NCBI GenBank assembly: GCA_017522515.1
Contig: JAFWZH010000324.1
Coordinates: 4,460-68,459, forward strand
Direction of reading: 5' to 3'
DNA: 64,000 nt
Source: Clostridia bacterium
Lineage (GTDB): Bacteria; Bacillota_A; Clostridia; UBA1212; UBA1255
Both the position numbers and the translations under genes were made by a program. A model generated the notes under the pieces. The model saw only the letters and a program-made list of their open reading frames with translations, searched no databases and was not told the DNA's origin. Of the stretch, positions 16,282 through 25,275 are shown piece after piece (positions within the stretch are counted from its first letter, which is position 1; every line of letters starts with the position of its first letter).

Positions 16282-18027
16282 ATGGTTAATATTAAAATAG
16301 ACGGCGTTTCAATGCAGGTTCCTGAGGGTACAACCATTCTTGAAGCAGCAAGAAGCGCAAATATAAAAATCCCTACACTTTGTTATTTGAAGGGCATTAA
16401 TGAAATCGGTGCTTGCCGTATGTGCGTAGTTGAGATTAAAGGTGCAAGAGCTCTTCAGGCAGCATGTGTATATCCTGTTGCAGAAGGTCTGGAAATTCTC
16501 ACAAATTCTGAGAAAGTTAGAAAAGCAAGAAAAGTTACTCTTGAACTTATTCTTTCTAACCATGACAGACAGTGCCTTACATGTTCTCGCTCTGAGAACT
16601 GTGAGCTCCAGTCTTTGGCAAAAGACTTAAATGTAACAAATATCAGATTCCAGGAAATAGGCGAGAAGGCTTACCATCCTATTGACAATGCATCTGCTTC
16701 TATTGTTAGAAATCCTGACAAATGTGTTCTTTGCCGTCGTTGTATAAGCGTATGTAAGAACATACAGACAGTTGGCGTTATCGATACAATGGAGCGTGGC
16801 TTCAAGACAGTTGTTGGATGTGCATTTGAAAAATCTCTTTCTGAGACACCTTGCGTAAACTGCGGTCAATGTATTGCAGTGTGTCCTACAGGTGCTTTGA
16901 CAGAGAAGAGTGAAATCGAAGATGTATGGAAAGCTATTGCCGATCCTAACAAGTATGTTATATTCCAAACAGCTCCCGCTGTTCGTTTCTCCATCGGAGA
17001 AGCATTCGGAATGCCTATCGGTTCACGTCCTACAGGCAAAATGGTAACAGCTATCCGCAGACTTGGTGTAGACAAGATTTTCGATACAAATACAGCTGCT
17101 GACCTCACAATTATGGAGGAAGGTACAGAGCTTCTTAACAGAATTAAAAACGGCGGAAAGTTGCCTTTGATTACATCATGCAGCCCCGGATGGATTAAAT
17201 TCTGCGAGCACAATTTCCCTGATTTCTTGGACAATCTTTCTTCATGTAAATCACCTCACGAGATGTTCGGTGCAGTTATGAAGACATATTACGCTAAGCA
17301 AGAGGGTATTGATCCTGCTAAGATGTTTGTTGTTTCTGTAATGCCTTGTACAGCTAAGAAATTCGAAGCAGACAGACCTGAGCTTTCAGCAACAGGATAT
17401 CCTGATGTTGATGCGGTTATCACAACAAGAGAGCTTGCTCAGATGATTAAAGAAGCAGGTATTGACTTTGCTAACCTTGAAGATACAGACTTTGATAATC
17501 CTCTTGGCAATGCTTCAGGCGCCGGCGTTATTTTCGGTGCTACAGGTGGTGTTATGGAAGCTGCTCTTCGTACAGTTGCTGATATTCTCACAGGCGAATC
17601 TGCTCCTGTTGATAAGATTGAGTATACTGCAGTAAGAGGTATTGAGGGTATTAAAGAAGCGACAGTTAATGTTGCAGGCCTGGATGTTAAACTTGCAGTT
17701 GCAAGTGGTCTTGGTAATGCCCGTAAGCTCCTTGACAAGATTCGTGCAGGCGAAGCTGATTATCACTTCATTGAAATCATGGCTTGCCCCGGCGGATGTG
17801 TTAACGGTGGCGGACAGATTATTCAGCCTTCAAATATCAGAAGCTGGGTAGACCTTCGTGTTGAGCGTGCTAAAGCTACTTACGAAGAGGACAGAGATCT
17901 TCCTATTCGTAAATCTCACGATAACCCATTCATCAAAAAGCTTTATGCTGAGTATTATGGCGAGCCCGGTAGCCATCAGGCACACCATGATCTTCACACT
18001 CACTATCAGGCAAGAAATAATTATTGA
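16282..18027 (+). CDS. hydA: [FeFe] hydrogenase catalytic subunit HydA (group A3 type)
   Basis: A 581-residue H2-evolving/oxidising subunit. It begins with a [2Fe-2S] NuoG-like domain (CYLKGINEIGACRMC), a His-Cys [4Fe-4S] site (HDRQCLTCSRSENC) and two ferredoxin motifs (CVLCRRCISVCK, CVNCGQCIAVCP). The H-cluster loops are TSCSPGW (Cys300), MPCTAKK (Cys356) and ACPGGCVNGGG (Cys502, Cys506). The start is ATG 16282 behind ACGGAGG. It ends with a His-rich tail (HQAHHDLHTHYQ). With the NuoE- and NuoF-like subunits it forms the NADH/ferredoxin-linked trimer. The maturases HydE, HydF and HydG are not in the window. Confidence 0.97.
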   Translation: MVNIKIDGVSMQVPEGTTILEAARSANIKIPTLCYLKGINEIGACRMCVVEIKGARALQAACVYPVAEGLEILTNSEKVRKARKVTLELILSNHDRQCLTCSRSENCELQSLAKDLNVTNIRFQEIGEKAYHPIDNASASIVRNPDKCVLCRRCISVCKNIQTVGVIDTMERGFKTVVGCAFEKSLSETPCVNCGQCIAVCPTGALTEKSEIEDVWKAIADPNKYVIFQTAPAVRFSIGEAFGMPIGSRPTGKMVTAIRRLGVDKIFDTNTAADLTIMEEGTELLNRIKNGGKLPLITSCSPGWIKFCEHNFPDFLDNLSSCKSPHEMFGAVMKTYYAKQEGIDPAKMFVVSVMPCTAKKFEADRPELSATGYPDVDAVITTRELAQMIKEAGIDFANLEDTDFDNPLGNASGAGVIFGATGGVMEAALRTVADILTGESAPVDKIEYTAVRGIEGIKEATVNVAGLDVKLAVASGLGNARKLLDKIRAGEADYHFIEIMACPGGCVNGGGQIIQPSNIRSWVDLRVERAKATYEEDRDLPIRKSHDNPFIKKLYAEYYGEPGSHQAHHDLHTHYQARNNY

Positions 18028-18038
18028 TTTCTTGTGAA

Positions 18039-18080
18039 ATATTGAGAACGATATTGAGAATCATATTGAGAATCATATTG
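18039..18080. repeat. Three tandem 12-bp repeats downstream of hydA
   Basis: ATATTGAGAACG, ATATTGAGAATC and ATATTGAGAATC lie head to tail (18039-18074) and are followed by a partial fourth copy, ATATTG. They lie between the hydA stop and its terminator. No function is evident. Confidence 0.8.
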
Positions 18081-18088
18081 TAAAACAA

Positions 18089-18136
18089 GAGCTCCGAGAT
18101 TCATGCAGCTTATGCAATGAGCCTCGGAGCTTTTTT
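18089..18136 (+). terminator. Terminator of the hydrogenase operon
   Basis: GCTCCGAG (18091-18098) pairs with CTCGGAGC (18123-18130), followed by six T. The 24-base loop is long but the stem is perfect. Confidence 0.75.
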
Positions 18137-18218
18137 GTCCCAAAACGCCCGAAAGGGACAAAAGTGCAATCATGGTGTTCGGAGTTTTGTCCCAAAACGC
18201 CCGAAAGGGACAAAAGTG
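18133..18218. repeat. Two direct copies of a 34-bp hairpin (REP-like)
   Basis: The same 34-base unit occurs at 18133-18166 and 18185-18218 (period 52). Each unit starts TTTTGTCCC and ends GGGACAAAAGTG, so each folds into a nine-pair hairpin with loop AAAACGCCCGAAA. The copies are identical, whereas the bases between and after them diverge. They look like intergenic palindromic elements. Small ORFs over them are by-products. Confidence 0.8.
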
Positions 18219-18346
18219 AAATCGAGGCGTCAGGGAATTAAAATTATGTTTATATTTGTTATCATATTTATTCATATATTGATAATTGAATGTTTTCAAA
18301 AAATGGTATAAGATATATATGGTAAATAATCTTGGAGTGTGAATAT

Positions 18347-18955
18347 ATGAGTTACGATGATGTTAATGCAAAAGAAAGCATTAAGCCTTCTACGTTTTTA
18401 AATCCGGTGCCTGTTGTTATGGCAACTTGCGGCAGCATGGATAATTCTAATATTATAACATTGGCTTGGGCAGGCACTATAAATTCTGAGCCGCCTATGT
18501 TATCGATTTCTATAAGAAAAGAAAGATTTTCTCACGATATTATTGCAAAAGACGGTATTTTCGGTGTTAATCTCGTTTCAAGACCTTTGATAAAAGCTTG
18601 TGATTATTGCGGAGTCAAGTCAGGCAGAGATATTGATAAATTTAATGAAATGAAGCTTACCAAGTTTAAAGGAGAGAAAACGGGCGTTCCGCTTATTAAA
18701 GAATCACCGGCATCCCTTGAATGCAAGGTTAGACAAATAATTGAGCTTGGTACACATGATTTATTTATAGCAGATATTGTAAATGTGTATGTTTCTAAAG
18801 AATTATTTGATGAAAAAGGTGCTATAGATATGCGAAAAGCAGACTTGGTTGCATATAATCACGGCGAATATTATACCTTGGGCGATTTCCTTGGTTTTTA
18901 CGGATATTCTGTAGCCAATAAAGATGCTTTGGCAAGAAGAATGAGAAAAAAATAA
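18347..18955 (+). CDS. Flavin reductase-like FMN-binding protein
   Basis: A 202-residue split-barrel flavin reductase-family protein. ATG 18347 lies nine bases after TTGGAG. The family pattern is visible: the N-terminal FLNPVPVVMATCG, then SNIITLAWAGTINSEPPMLS, RFSHDIIAKDGIFGVNLVS and a C-terminal YYTLGDFLGFYGYS. Relatives bind FMN and reduce flavins or act as electron carriers in anaerobes. It is a single gene, apparently transcribed alone, between the hydrogenase repeats and the ABC exporter operon. The partner is unknown. Confidence 0.87.
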   Translation: MSYDDVNAKESIKPSTFLNPVPVVMATCGSMDNSNIITLAWAGTINSEPPMLSISIRKERFSHDIIAKDGIFGVNLVSRPLIKACDYCGVKSGRDIDKFNEMKLTKFKGEKTGVPLIKESPASLECKVRQIIELGTHDLFIADIVNVYVSKELFDEKGAIDMRKADLVAYNHGEYYTLGDFLGFYGYSVANKDALARRMRKK

Positions 18956-19003
18956 ACAATATATACATATAGAGGGTCAAAAATACGTAGGAGGTTGATA
19001 GAA

Positions 19004-20104
19004 TTGAAAAAATTCACAACAAAAATCTTATTATTAATAGTTGCTTTGGTACAAGCTGTAGTTATATTCGGAGGATGCTCGATTTTTCCATCAGAGGAAG
19101 AGCCTGATATTCCTTCATTGAAAACGCCCAGACCTATAGAATATTCATTTTATACTGTAAGAAAGGGAACTCTCAAAAGCACAGTGACAGGAACCGGAAA
19201 AGTTTCCTCTGTCTTTTATACAGAGCACTCTTTTCAACAAGGCGGCGGCAAAATTAAAGAATTGCACGTTACATTAGGACAAAAAGTCAAAAAAGGTGAC
19301 CCGTTAGTTGAGATAGAAAATACAGATATAGAAGAAAAGTTTCTTGATGCAGAGATAGAATATCAGAAAAAGAAACTGGAAGAGCAAACAAAAGCAAGAC
19401 AGTATAAGAACGGTTCAATTTCTGAATTAGAATATCATATTGCAGAGCTTGAGCTTAAAAGCGCAAAAATACGATATGAAGATTTAAAAGAAGCGTATGA
19501 ACAAACAATACTTTATGCTAAAGTTTCCGGTAAAGTTGTATACATAAATACAAAATATACAGCAGCAACATCTACAACGGAGATTGTAGGAGGAGACACA
19601 ATTGTAGCTATAGATTCAGAAAATTCTAAATTTACTTTTGTTCTGTTTGAAAGAATGTCCAATGGCGGAAATGCATATACACCGACACAATTCAGAATAG
19701 GTGAAACACTTACACTTACACAAGTGGACGAAAACGGTAGAACATTAACAGGAGTAGAGCCTTTTACAGGAGAAATAGTCGGAACAGATGCCATGATAAA
19801 GGACTTACAAGTAGAGTTGGGGCAAGTAATAGATAAATACTACTTCTGTAAAATGAATAATCCGCCAAAGGGTATAGAACATGGTGACGTAGTGAAGTAC
19901 GATTATACAGAGTTTGTAATTGAAGATTGTATAATTATACCTACATCAGCGCTTTATGAATTCAACGGAGAGAATTTCGTATATATGTTGGATGCAAGCA
20001 CAAATCTAAAAAAAGAAGTGCCTGTACAGATAGGATACAGAACATCCTCTCAAGCACAAGTTCTTGACGGTTTAAAGGTTGGAGAGATAATCATAGAAGG
20101 ATGA
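19004..20104 (+). CDS. MacA-like periplasmic-adaptor lipoprotein of an ABC exporter
   Basis: A 366-residue membrane-fusion protein. The start is TTG 19004, nine bases after AGGAGG; another TTG at 18995 abuts the ribosome site. The signal is KKFTTKILLLIVALVQAVVI followed by lipobox FGGC. The lipoyl/barrel part (VTGTGKVSSV, then LHVTLGQKVKKGDPLVEIEN) is interrupted by a coiled-coil hairpin of about 60 residues rich in Glu/Lys (EIEYQKKKLEEQTKARQYKN). The beta-barrel domain follows, ending QVLDGLKVGEIIIEG. It sits eight bases before the permease gene, so it belongs to the exporter with the next three genes. Confidence 0.9.
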   Translation: MKKFTTKILLLIVALVQAVVIFGGCSIFPSEEEPDIPSLKTPRPIEYSFYTVRKGTLKSTVTGTGKVSSVFYTEHSFQQGGGKIKELHVTLGQKVKKGDPLVEIENTDIEEKFLDAEIEYQKKKLEEQTKARQYKNGSISELEYHIAELELKSAKIRYEDLKEAYEQTILYAKVSGKVVYINTKYTAATSTTEIVGGDTIVAIDSENSKFTFVLFERMSNGGNAYTPTQFRIGETLTLTQVDENGRTLTGVEPFTGEIVGTDAMIKDLQVELGQVIDKYYFCKMNNPPKGIEHGDVVKYDYTEFVIEDCIIIPTSALYEFNGENFVYMLDASTNLKKEVPVQIGYRTSSQAQVLDGLKVGEIIIEG

Positions 20105-20111
20105 TGAGAAT

Positions 20112-22976
20112 ATGCTAAAATCAGTTTTTAGAAAAATAGCAAATAACTTCTGGCTGTTTTTTTGCCTTATTCTCGGTTCTTTATTGATTACCGCAATTTT
20201 GGCAGCAATTCCAATATACACAGACGGTGCATTAAGAAAAATGCTGGATGTGGAGCTGAATAAATTTGCGAATGAGAATGGTGAATATGTTTCTCCCGGT
20301 GAGATGTATGGTGTGATTAATTACAGAGGAGAATATGGTTCACAATTAATTATAGAAACAATAAAAGAAACCACGGAGAAGTTTGATGAAGCCTTCGAAG
20401 AACATGACGTAGTACTTAACGACTCTTTCCGTAATATTAAGGTAAGAAATCTCAGAAATTTAGACAACCTGATGTTGCAAAATACTGCTTACAGTATACA
20501 GAGCATGACAGGATTTGAAAAGCACGTCACAATGCTGCAAGGTAAAATGTGCTCTGATAAGATTAAAAATAATGTAATAGAGGTTGTTGTATCAAAAGAA
20601 GAATATAATGTAAATCGCTTAATTTTAGATAATGTCTATACTATGACACCCTCAAGATATTGGGGAGACGATTCTATCAGAATAAAGATTAAGGTAGTAG
20701 GCGTATACGAAATTAACTACGCAGATGTGGAATATTGGCACAAAGGCGATATTGAAGACGGAATGAAATCAGTCTTTCTTGCTTCTGACAAAGCTTTCGA
20801 AGAGTATTTCTTGGAATACGGAAATGCGTGGCTTATTTCAAATGCGGCTTGGTGTTATAACGTAGACCTTTACGGTCTGAAAAAAGATGAGTTGTTACCG
20901 TATGTAGAGATAAACGAAATAATGGACGAACATTTCGATGAAATGTATGAGGGAACAGCACATCTTGAAATACCGATAAACGAAGTTCTGTTAGAATATA
21001 TAAGTAAAAGTGAAACATTGGAGCTTACAATGTGGATACTTAATGTACCGGTACTTATAATGCTTTTGTTTTACACTTATATGGTAGCAAAAATGATAAT
21101 TGAAGATGATAAAAATGAAATATCGTCTTTGAAATGCAGAGGTGCATTCCCTAAACAGATTTTTTACAGATATTTTCTTGAATGCGGTATAATTTCCGTT
21201 TTTTCTATAATAGCAGGGCCGCCATTGGGATTGATGCTGGCAAAATTAATAGGCGCTTCCAATGGTTTCTTGGAATTCGTAAACAGGGGAGGCTTAGAGC
21301 TTTCGTTGTTGCCTTCTGCATATGTTTATGCACTTATTGCCGCCATGGTATTTATGGTAATGGTACTCATACCTGCTTATAAAGCCACAAAGACAACAAT
21401 TGTACAACACAAGCAGAAAAAAGCAAGAAGAACAACACTGGCCATGTGGGAAAAGCTGGGTTTGGATTTCATATTATTGGCAGCATCCATCTACTTACTT
21501 TATATTTATAAAAGAACAGATCTCATAACATCAGACGGTACACCTGATATGTCTGTTTATTTTATATCCACTTTGTTTATTTTTGCTTGCGGAATGATTT
21601 TCCTTCGCTTGTATCCGCTGCTTTTAAAATTAATATTCCATTTTACAAGAAAACGTATGCCACCTACTGTGTACTCTACATTTGTGCAAGTGGCAAGAAA
21701 CAAAAATGAAAACAGATTTTTGATAATGTTCTTAATATTAACGGTTTCTGTGGGAATATACAGCTCCAATACAGCCGGAATTATCAATATGAATGCAGAA
21801 GATATTGCAAAATATAAAAGCGGAGCAGATATAGTTGTAAGTCCGGACTGGCAGTTAGATTCCGTAGTGTCATACGAAGGTGAAGACGGCAGTATAATTA
21901 CGGGAACTATGGCCGATATGCCGGCTAAGTACAGAACATTTGCCTCAGACCCGTTCCTTAACACTAAGGGAGTAGAAGCTATGACAAAAGTGGCAAATAT
22001 TGGCAATGTATATGCCAGAGACACTGTTATGACGGACGAATGGGCAAGAGGTGTAAGAATTATGGCCATAGAACCATATAACTTTACACAAGTTTCGTGG
22101 ATAAGAGCTTCTACATTTAACAAAAATATACACTGGTATTATTACATGAATCAGATGCAGAGATATCCTACAACGATAATGATTTCAAGGTCATTGGCTA
22201 ATGCTTTGAATGTTAAAGAAGGATATACAATAGACGTAAGCTTTACAGGCAAAAGAATCGGCGAAGAAAGATTGCCGGATGCATCATGCTTTATATTGGG
22301 TGTTTTTGATTATTGGCCTACGTATTATGAGGATTATGAGTATGCAGAAACAACAGATTACATGATTGTAATGAATTACCATTATGTAATGACTTTGGAT
22401 GATACTACAACGTATGATTTGTGGCTTAAAAAAGAAGCCGGAGCATCAAGTAATGACATTTATGAGAGTTGGGAAAAGCAAGGCTTAACAGATAATGTGT
22501 TGAAGATTTCCGACAGTCAAACTGCCCTCAATGCAGAAAAAGCAGACTCTTTGGTAATGGCACTTAACGGCCTTTTCTCAATGGGGTACATTGCAACCAT
22601 GATAATCAGTTTTATGGGCTTCTTACTTTACTGGCTTTTAAGTGTACGGAAAAGGCGTCTGCAATTCGGCGTACTGCGAGCGATGGGATTAAGTAAGTTT
22701 AAGTTATCATTAATGCTTTTCTGGGAACACATGATGACATCCGGTATTTCTGTAGTTATCGGTATTTTTGTAGGATATTTAACCTCGTATCTTTATTTAC
22801 CGGTTTTGGAGAAGACCTTTACAACGTTACTGCCGCTTACGCTGTCATACAATACGGCAGACAATATAAAGGTGTTTATACTTGTGGCAATAATGATTAT
22901 AAGCGGAATTATTGTTCTTTCACGTTATATTAGCAAGCTTAGAATCAATGAAGCAGTTAAAATCGGGGAGGAATAA
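20112..22976 (+). CDS. FtsX-type ABC transporter permease (MacB-like, long form)
   Basis: A 954-residue membrane protein with two FtsX-like halves. It has an N-terminal membrane segment (FWLFFCLILGSLLITAILAA), a large external domain of about 270 residues, and three membrane segments at about 305-425. A membrane pair at about 450-500 follows, then a segment near 545, a second external domain, and three final segments (835-950) ending ISGIIVLSRYISKLRINEAV. MacB-type exporters move substrates from the outer membrane face, powered by a separate ATPase dimer. There is no fused ATPase domain; two separate ATPase genes follow. The substrate is unknown; peptide or lipid-like compounds are plausible. 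Confidence 0.9.
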   Translation: MLKSVFRKIANNFWLFFCLILGSLLITAILAAIPIYTDGALRKMLDVELNKFANENGEYVSPGEMYGVINYRGEYGSQLIIETIKETTEKFDEAFEEHDVVLNDSFRNIKVRNLRNLDNLMLQNTAYSIQSMTGFEKHVTMLQGKMCSDKIKNNVIEVVVSKEEYNVNRLILDNVYTMTPSRYWGDDSIRIKIKVVGVYEINYADVEYWHKGDIEDGMKSVFLASDKAFEEYFLEYGNAWLISNAAWCYNVDLYGLKKDELLPYVEINEIMDEHFDEMYEGTAHLEIPINEVLLEYISKSETLELTMWILNVPVLIMLLFYTYMVAKMIIEDDKNEISSLKCRGAFPKQIFYRYFLECGIISVFSIIAGPPLGLMLAKLIGASNGFLEFVNRGGLELSLLPSAYVYALIAAMVFMVMVLIPAYKATKTTIVQHKQKKARRTTLAMWEKLGLDFILLAASIYLLYIYKRTDLITSDGTPDMSVYFISTLFIFACGMIFLRLYPLLLKLIFHFTRKRMPPTVYSTFVQVARNKNENRFLIMFLILTVSVGIYSSNTAGIINMNAEDIAKYKSGADIVVSPDWQLDSVVSYEGEDGSIITGTMADMPAKYRTFASDPFLNTKGVEAMTKVANIGNVYARDTVMTDEWARGVRIMAIEPYNFTQVSWIRASTFNKNIHWYYYMNQMQRYPTTIMISRSLANALNVKEGYTIDVSFTGKRIGEERLPDASCFILGVFDYWPTYYEDYEYAETTDYMIVMNYHYVMTLDDTTTYDLWLKKEAGASSNDIYESWEKQGLTDNVLKISDSQTALNAEKADSLVMALNGLFSMGYIATMIISFMGFLLYWLLSVRKRRLQFGVLRAMGLSKFKLSLMLFWEHMMTSGISVVIGIFVGYLTSYLYLPVLEKTFTTLLPLTLSYNTADNIKVFILVAIMIISGIIVLSRYISKLRINEAVKIGEE

Positions 22977-22979
22977 ATA

Positions 22980-23663
22980 ATGAATGAAAGTATATTGAGA
23001 ATAGAAAATGTAACGAGAGATTTCAAAAGGCAGTCAGAAGTCATTCATGCAGTCCGCGGTGTTAATATGGATATTAAAAGGGGAAGTTTTAATATACTTT
23101 GCGGACGTTCCGGCTCGGGAAAAACTACGCTTTTAAACATGATAGCAACGGTTGATCCGCCTACTTCCGGTAAGATATATTTCGAAGACAGAGAAATCAC
23201 CGCCATGAGCAGCAATGAAAGAGATGATTTGCGCCGCAAAAAAATCGGAATAATATTTCAAAATACTGCTTTGATAGCCCAAATGTCAGCACTTGAAAAT
23301 GTTGAATTTGCATTATCTGTTTCCGGCATTAAACCGGGGCAAAGACGCACTCAGGCTATAGAATGGCTGGATATGATGGGAATTAAAGAAAGAAGAAATC
23401 ATATGCCGGCGGAAATGTCCGGCGGTGAGCAGGCAAGAGTTGCCATTGGAAGAGCCCTTGCACATGAACCTGTACTGCTACTTGCGGATGAGCCTACCTC
23501 GGAGCTTGATACAAGAACATCCTTTGTGGTAATAGACATGTTCAGAAGGCTTGTTGACGAGAGAAATCTCACAATTGTGATGACAACCCATGATGTAAAC
23601 ATAATGGATGCAGCCGATCGCATCTTTACAATGGAAGACGGGGTGATTGTTGATGTCAAATGA
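22980..23663 (+). CDS. ABC transporter ATP-binding protein (MacB/LolD type)
   Basis: A 227-residue ATPase. Walker A is GRSGSGKTTL, the Q-loop IGIIFQNTAL, the signature MSGGEQARVAIGRAL, Walker B LLLADEPTSELD and the H-loop MTTHD. It starts three bases after the permease stop and its 3' end overlaps the next ATPase gene. The signature and Q-loop sequences are those of LolD/MacB-family exporters. It probably pairs with the following, different ATPase to form a heterodimer under the permease. Confidence 0.94.
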   Translation: MNESILRIENVTRDFKRQSEVIHAVRGVNMDIKRGSFNILCGRSGSGKTTLLNMIATVDPPTSGKIYFEDREITAMSSNERDDLRRKKIGIIFQNTALIAQMSALENVEFALSVSGIKPGQRRTQAIEWLDMMGIKERRNHMPAEMSGGEQARVAIGRALAHEPVLLLADEPTSELDTRTSFVVIDMFRRLVDERNLTIVMTTHDVNIMDAADRIFTMEDGVIVDVK

Positions 23664-24567
23664 AGAAGTAAAAGCACCCATGATTTACTGTGAAAATTTA
23701 GTAAAGCTGTATAAAATAGGCGATATTGAAGTTATGGCATTGCAGGGACTGGATTTGCAAGTAGAAGAAGGCGAAATGCTGGCAATTATAGGCAACAGCG
23801 GTAGCGGCAAATCAACCCTTATGAATATAATAGGTGGTCTTGACAGGCCTACAGCCGGCAAAATACGTGTAAACGGCAATGATTTGCTCAAACTCACAGA
23901 TAAAGAAATGATGCACTATATGAGAGAAACCATAGGTTTTGTTTGGCAGAATACAGCAAGAAATATGGTACCTTATCTCAATGCACTTGATAATGTAAAG
24001 CTCATAATGCAAATGGCCGGCAAGTTAGACGTTAACAGAGCAAATATGCTCCTTGAAATTGTAGGACTTGAGCACAGAAAAAAGAATAAGATGCATGAGC
24101 TTTCCGGAGGAGAGCAGCAAAGGGTAGCAATTGCAATAGCACTTGCAAATAATCCGAAGATACTTCTTGCAGACGAGCCTACAGGCGCAGTCGATACAAA
24201 AACAACAGCGCAACTTATGAATTTATTCCATACGGTTAATACTGACTTTGGCGTAACCACGATAATTGTAACACATGACAGACAGCTTTCTCACATGGTA
24301 CCGCGTGTTGTTACAATTGCTGACGGTCGTATAGGAACAGAATTTATACGCCGAGAAGAAATGGACTTGGAGAGCGAAGAAATAATGAACGCAACAGCCG
24401 GACATGACCAAGGCTCTCATGTTGAGTACGGTTATATCGACGGCAGAAAACGATTGTTCTTACCTGAAAACTACCTTAGTGCAATTGGCCTTAAAGAGCG
24501 AAGCAAAGTAAGCATACGCATTGATGGAAACAGGCTCATATTAGACAAACCGGAGGAAGAAGAATGA
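23653..24567 (+). CDS. ABC transporter ATP-binding protein with C-terminal AbrB/MazE-like domain
   Basis: A 304-residue second ATPase of the exporter. Walker A is GNSGSGKSTL, the signature LSGGEQQRVAIAIAL, Walker B LLADEPTGAVD and the H-loop IVTHD. The ATPase ends at about residue 230. An acidic linker leads to about 50 residues ending RLFLPENYLSAIGLKERSKV and SIRIDGNRLILDKP, the pattern of a swapped-hairpin AbrB/MazE/SpoVT-type domain (short strand, LPxxY..xxGL, then the xVxIxIDGxxLxL strands). Such domains bind DNA in regulators; on an ATPase it may serve dimerisation or regulation. The start ATG 23653 is preferred over TTG 23647. Confidence 0.9.
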   Translation: MSNEEVKAPMIYCENLVKLYKIGDIEVMALQGLDLQVEEGEMLAIIGNSGSGKSTLMNIIGGLDRPTAGKIRVNGNDLLKLTDKEMMHYMRETIGFVWQNTARNMVPYLNALDNVKLIMQMAGKLDVNRANMLLEIVGLEHRKKNKMHELSGGEQQRVAIAIALANNPKILLADEPTGAVDTKTTAQLMNLFHTVNTDFGVTTIIVTHDRQLSHMVPRVVTIADGRIGTEFIRREEMDLESEEIMNATAGHDQGSHVEYGYIDGRKRLFLPENYLSAIGLKERSKVSIRIDGNRLILDKPEEEE

Positions 24568-25244
24568 AAAATAAATTTTACTGCATATTGACAGCGCTTT
24601 TGGCGATGTTTATGTCAGTGTATTTTACCGGGTGTGTGGATTACAGTAACAAGAATCCTATTGTGACAATAGAAATTGATCCTAATAATGAGAATTATAT
24701 AGCAGAAGGAGTGTCGATTTCGGGCTCCTTTTCTATAGAGCTGTACCCGGATAAGGCGCCGAATTCCGTAGCATATTTTCTCAATATGGTAGCAACCGGC
24801 ACTTACGACCGCTTTCCTGTAAGTAAGGTGCTTCACGGAGGCATCGTGCAGTTTGGAGATCCTTGGATGAGTAAGCAAATTCGTACGGAAATCGACGGCG
24901 AATTCAAGGCTAACGGCTTTGACAAGAATGATATTGTCTTTAAAAGAGGAACGGTAGCTTTGGACTTGTTTGTGCCGGAAGACTATGCGTCGGCATCAGG
25001 TGACTTCTTTATATTGTTAGATGATGAGGGTGGCAAAACATACCAAGATAAATATGCTGCAATAGGCGAGGTAGTATCCGGTTTAGAATTACTTGACACC
25101 ATCAGCGGAATAAAGGATTATACGGATTATTCTCCCGTGTACTCTTTAAAGACGCTCAAAACTACTGTAGACCTTAAAGGACAGACGTATGAGAAGCCTA
25201 TAACTCGTGAAAGAAGGACATATCCGGGATATAATTCCAATTGA
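24564..25244 (+). CDS. Cyclophilin-type peptidyl-prolyl isomerase lipoprotein
   Basis: A 226-residue exported protein. It has a signal peptide with lipobox FTGC and then a cyclophilin fold (FSIELYPDKAPNSVAYFLN, ATGTYDRFPVSK, HGGIVQFGDP, GDFFILLDDE, AAIGEVVSGLELLDTI). The active-site Arg of the FHR motif is Lys here (VSK), and the usual GF(M)xQGGD reads GGIVQFGD, so activity may be low or altered. It starts inside the ATPase stop (ATGA), making it the last gene of the exporter operon. It may help fold exported proteins outside the membrane. It could instead be a substrate-handling accessory of the exporter. Confidence 0.87.
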   Translation: MKNKFYCILTALLAMFMSVYFTGCVDYSNKNPIVTIEIDPNNENYIAEGVSISGSFSIELYPDKAPNSVAYFLNMVATGTYDRFPVSKVLHGGIVQFGDPWMSKQIRTEIDGEFKANGFDKNDIVFKRGTVALDLFVPEDYASASGDFFILLDDEGGKTYQDKYAAIGEVVSGLELLDTISGIKDYTDYSPVYSLKTLKTTVDLKGQTYEKPITRERRTYPGYNSN

Positions 25245-25269
25245 CTATAAAAAAGCATTGTGATATAAT
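25241..25269 (+). promoter_or_regulatory. Promoter of the capsule operon
   Basis: TTGACT (25241-25246), a 17-base spacer and a perfect TATAAT (25264-25269). The -35 box overlaps the stop codon of the cyclophilin gene. Confidence 0.75.
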
Positions 25270-25275
25270 CAAATA

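Noticed and set aside
18133..18218. CRISPR array
   Set aside because: Only two repeat copies with an 18-base spacer and strong palindromes; no cas genes anywhere in the window.
18117..18311. Small ORFs on both strands over the 34-bp palindromes
   Set aside because: Their repeated peptides come from the DNA repeats; no ribosome sites.
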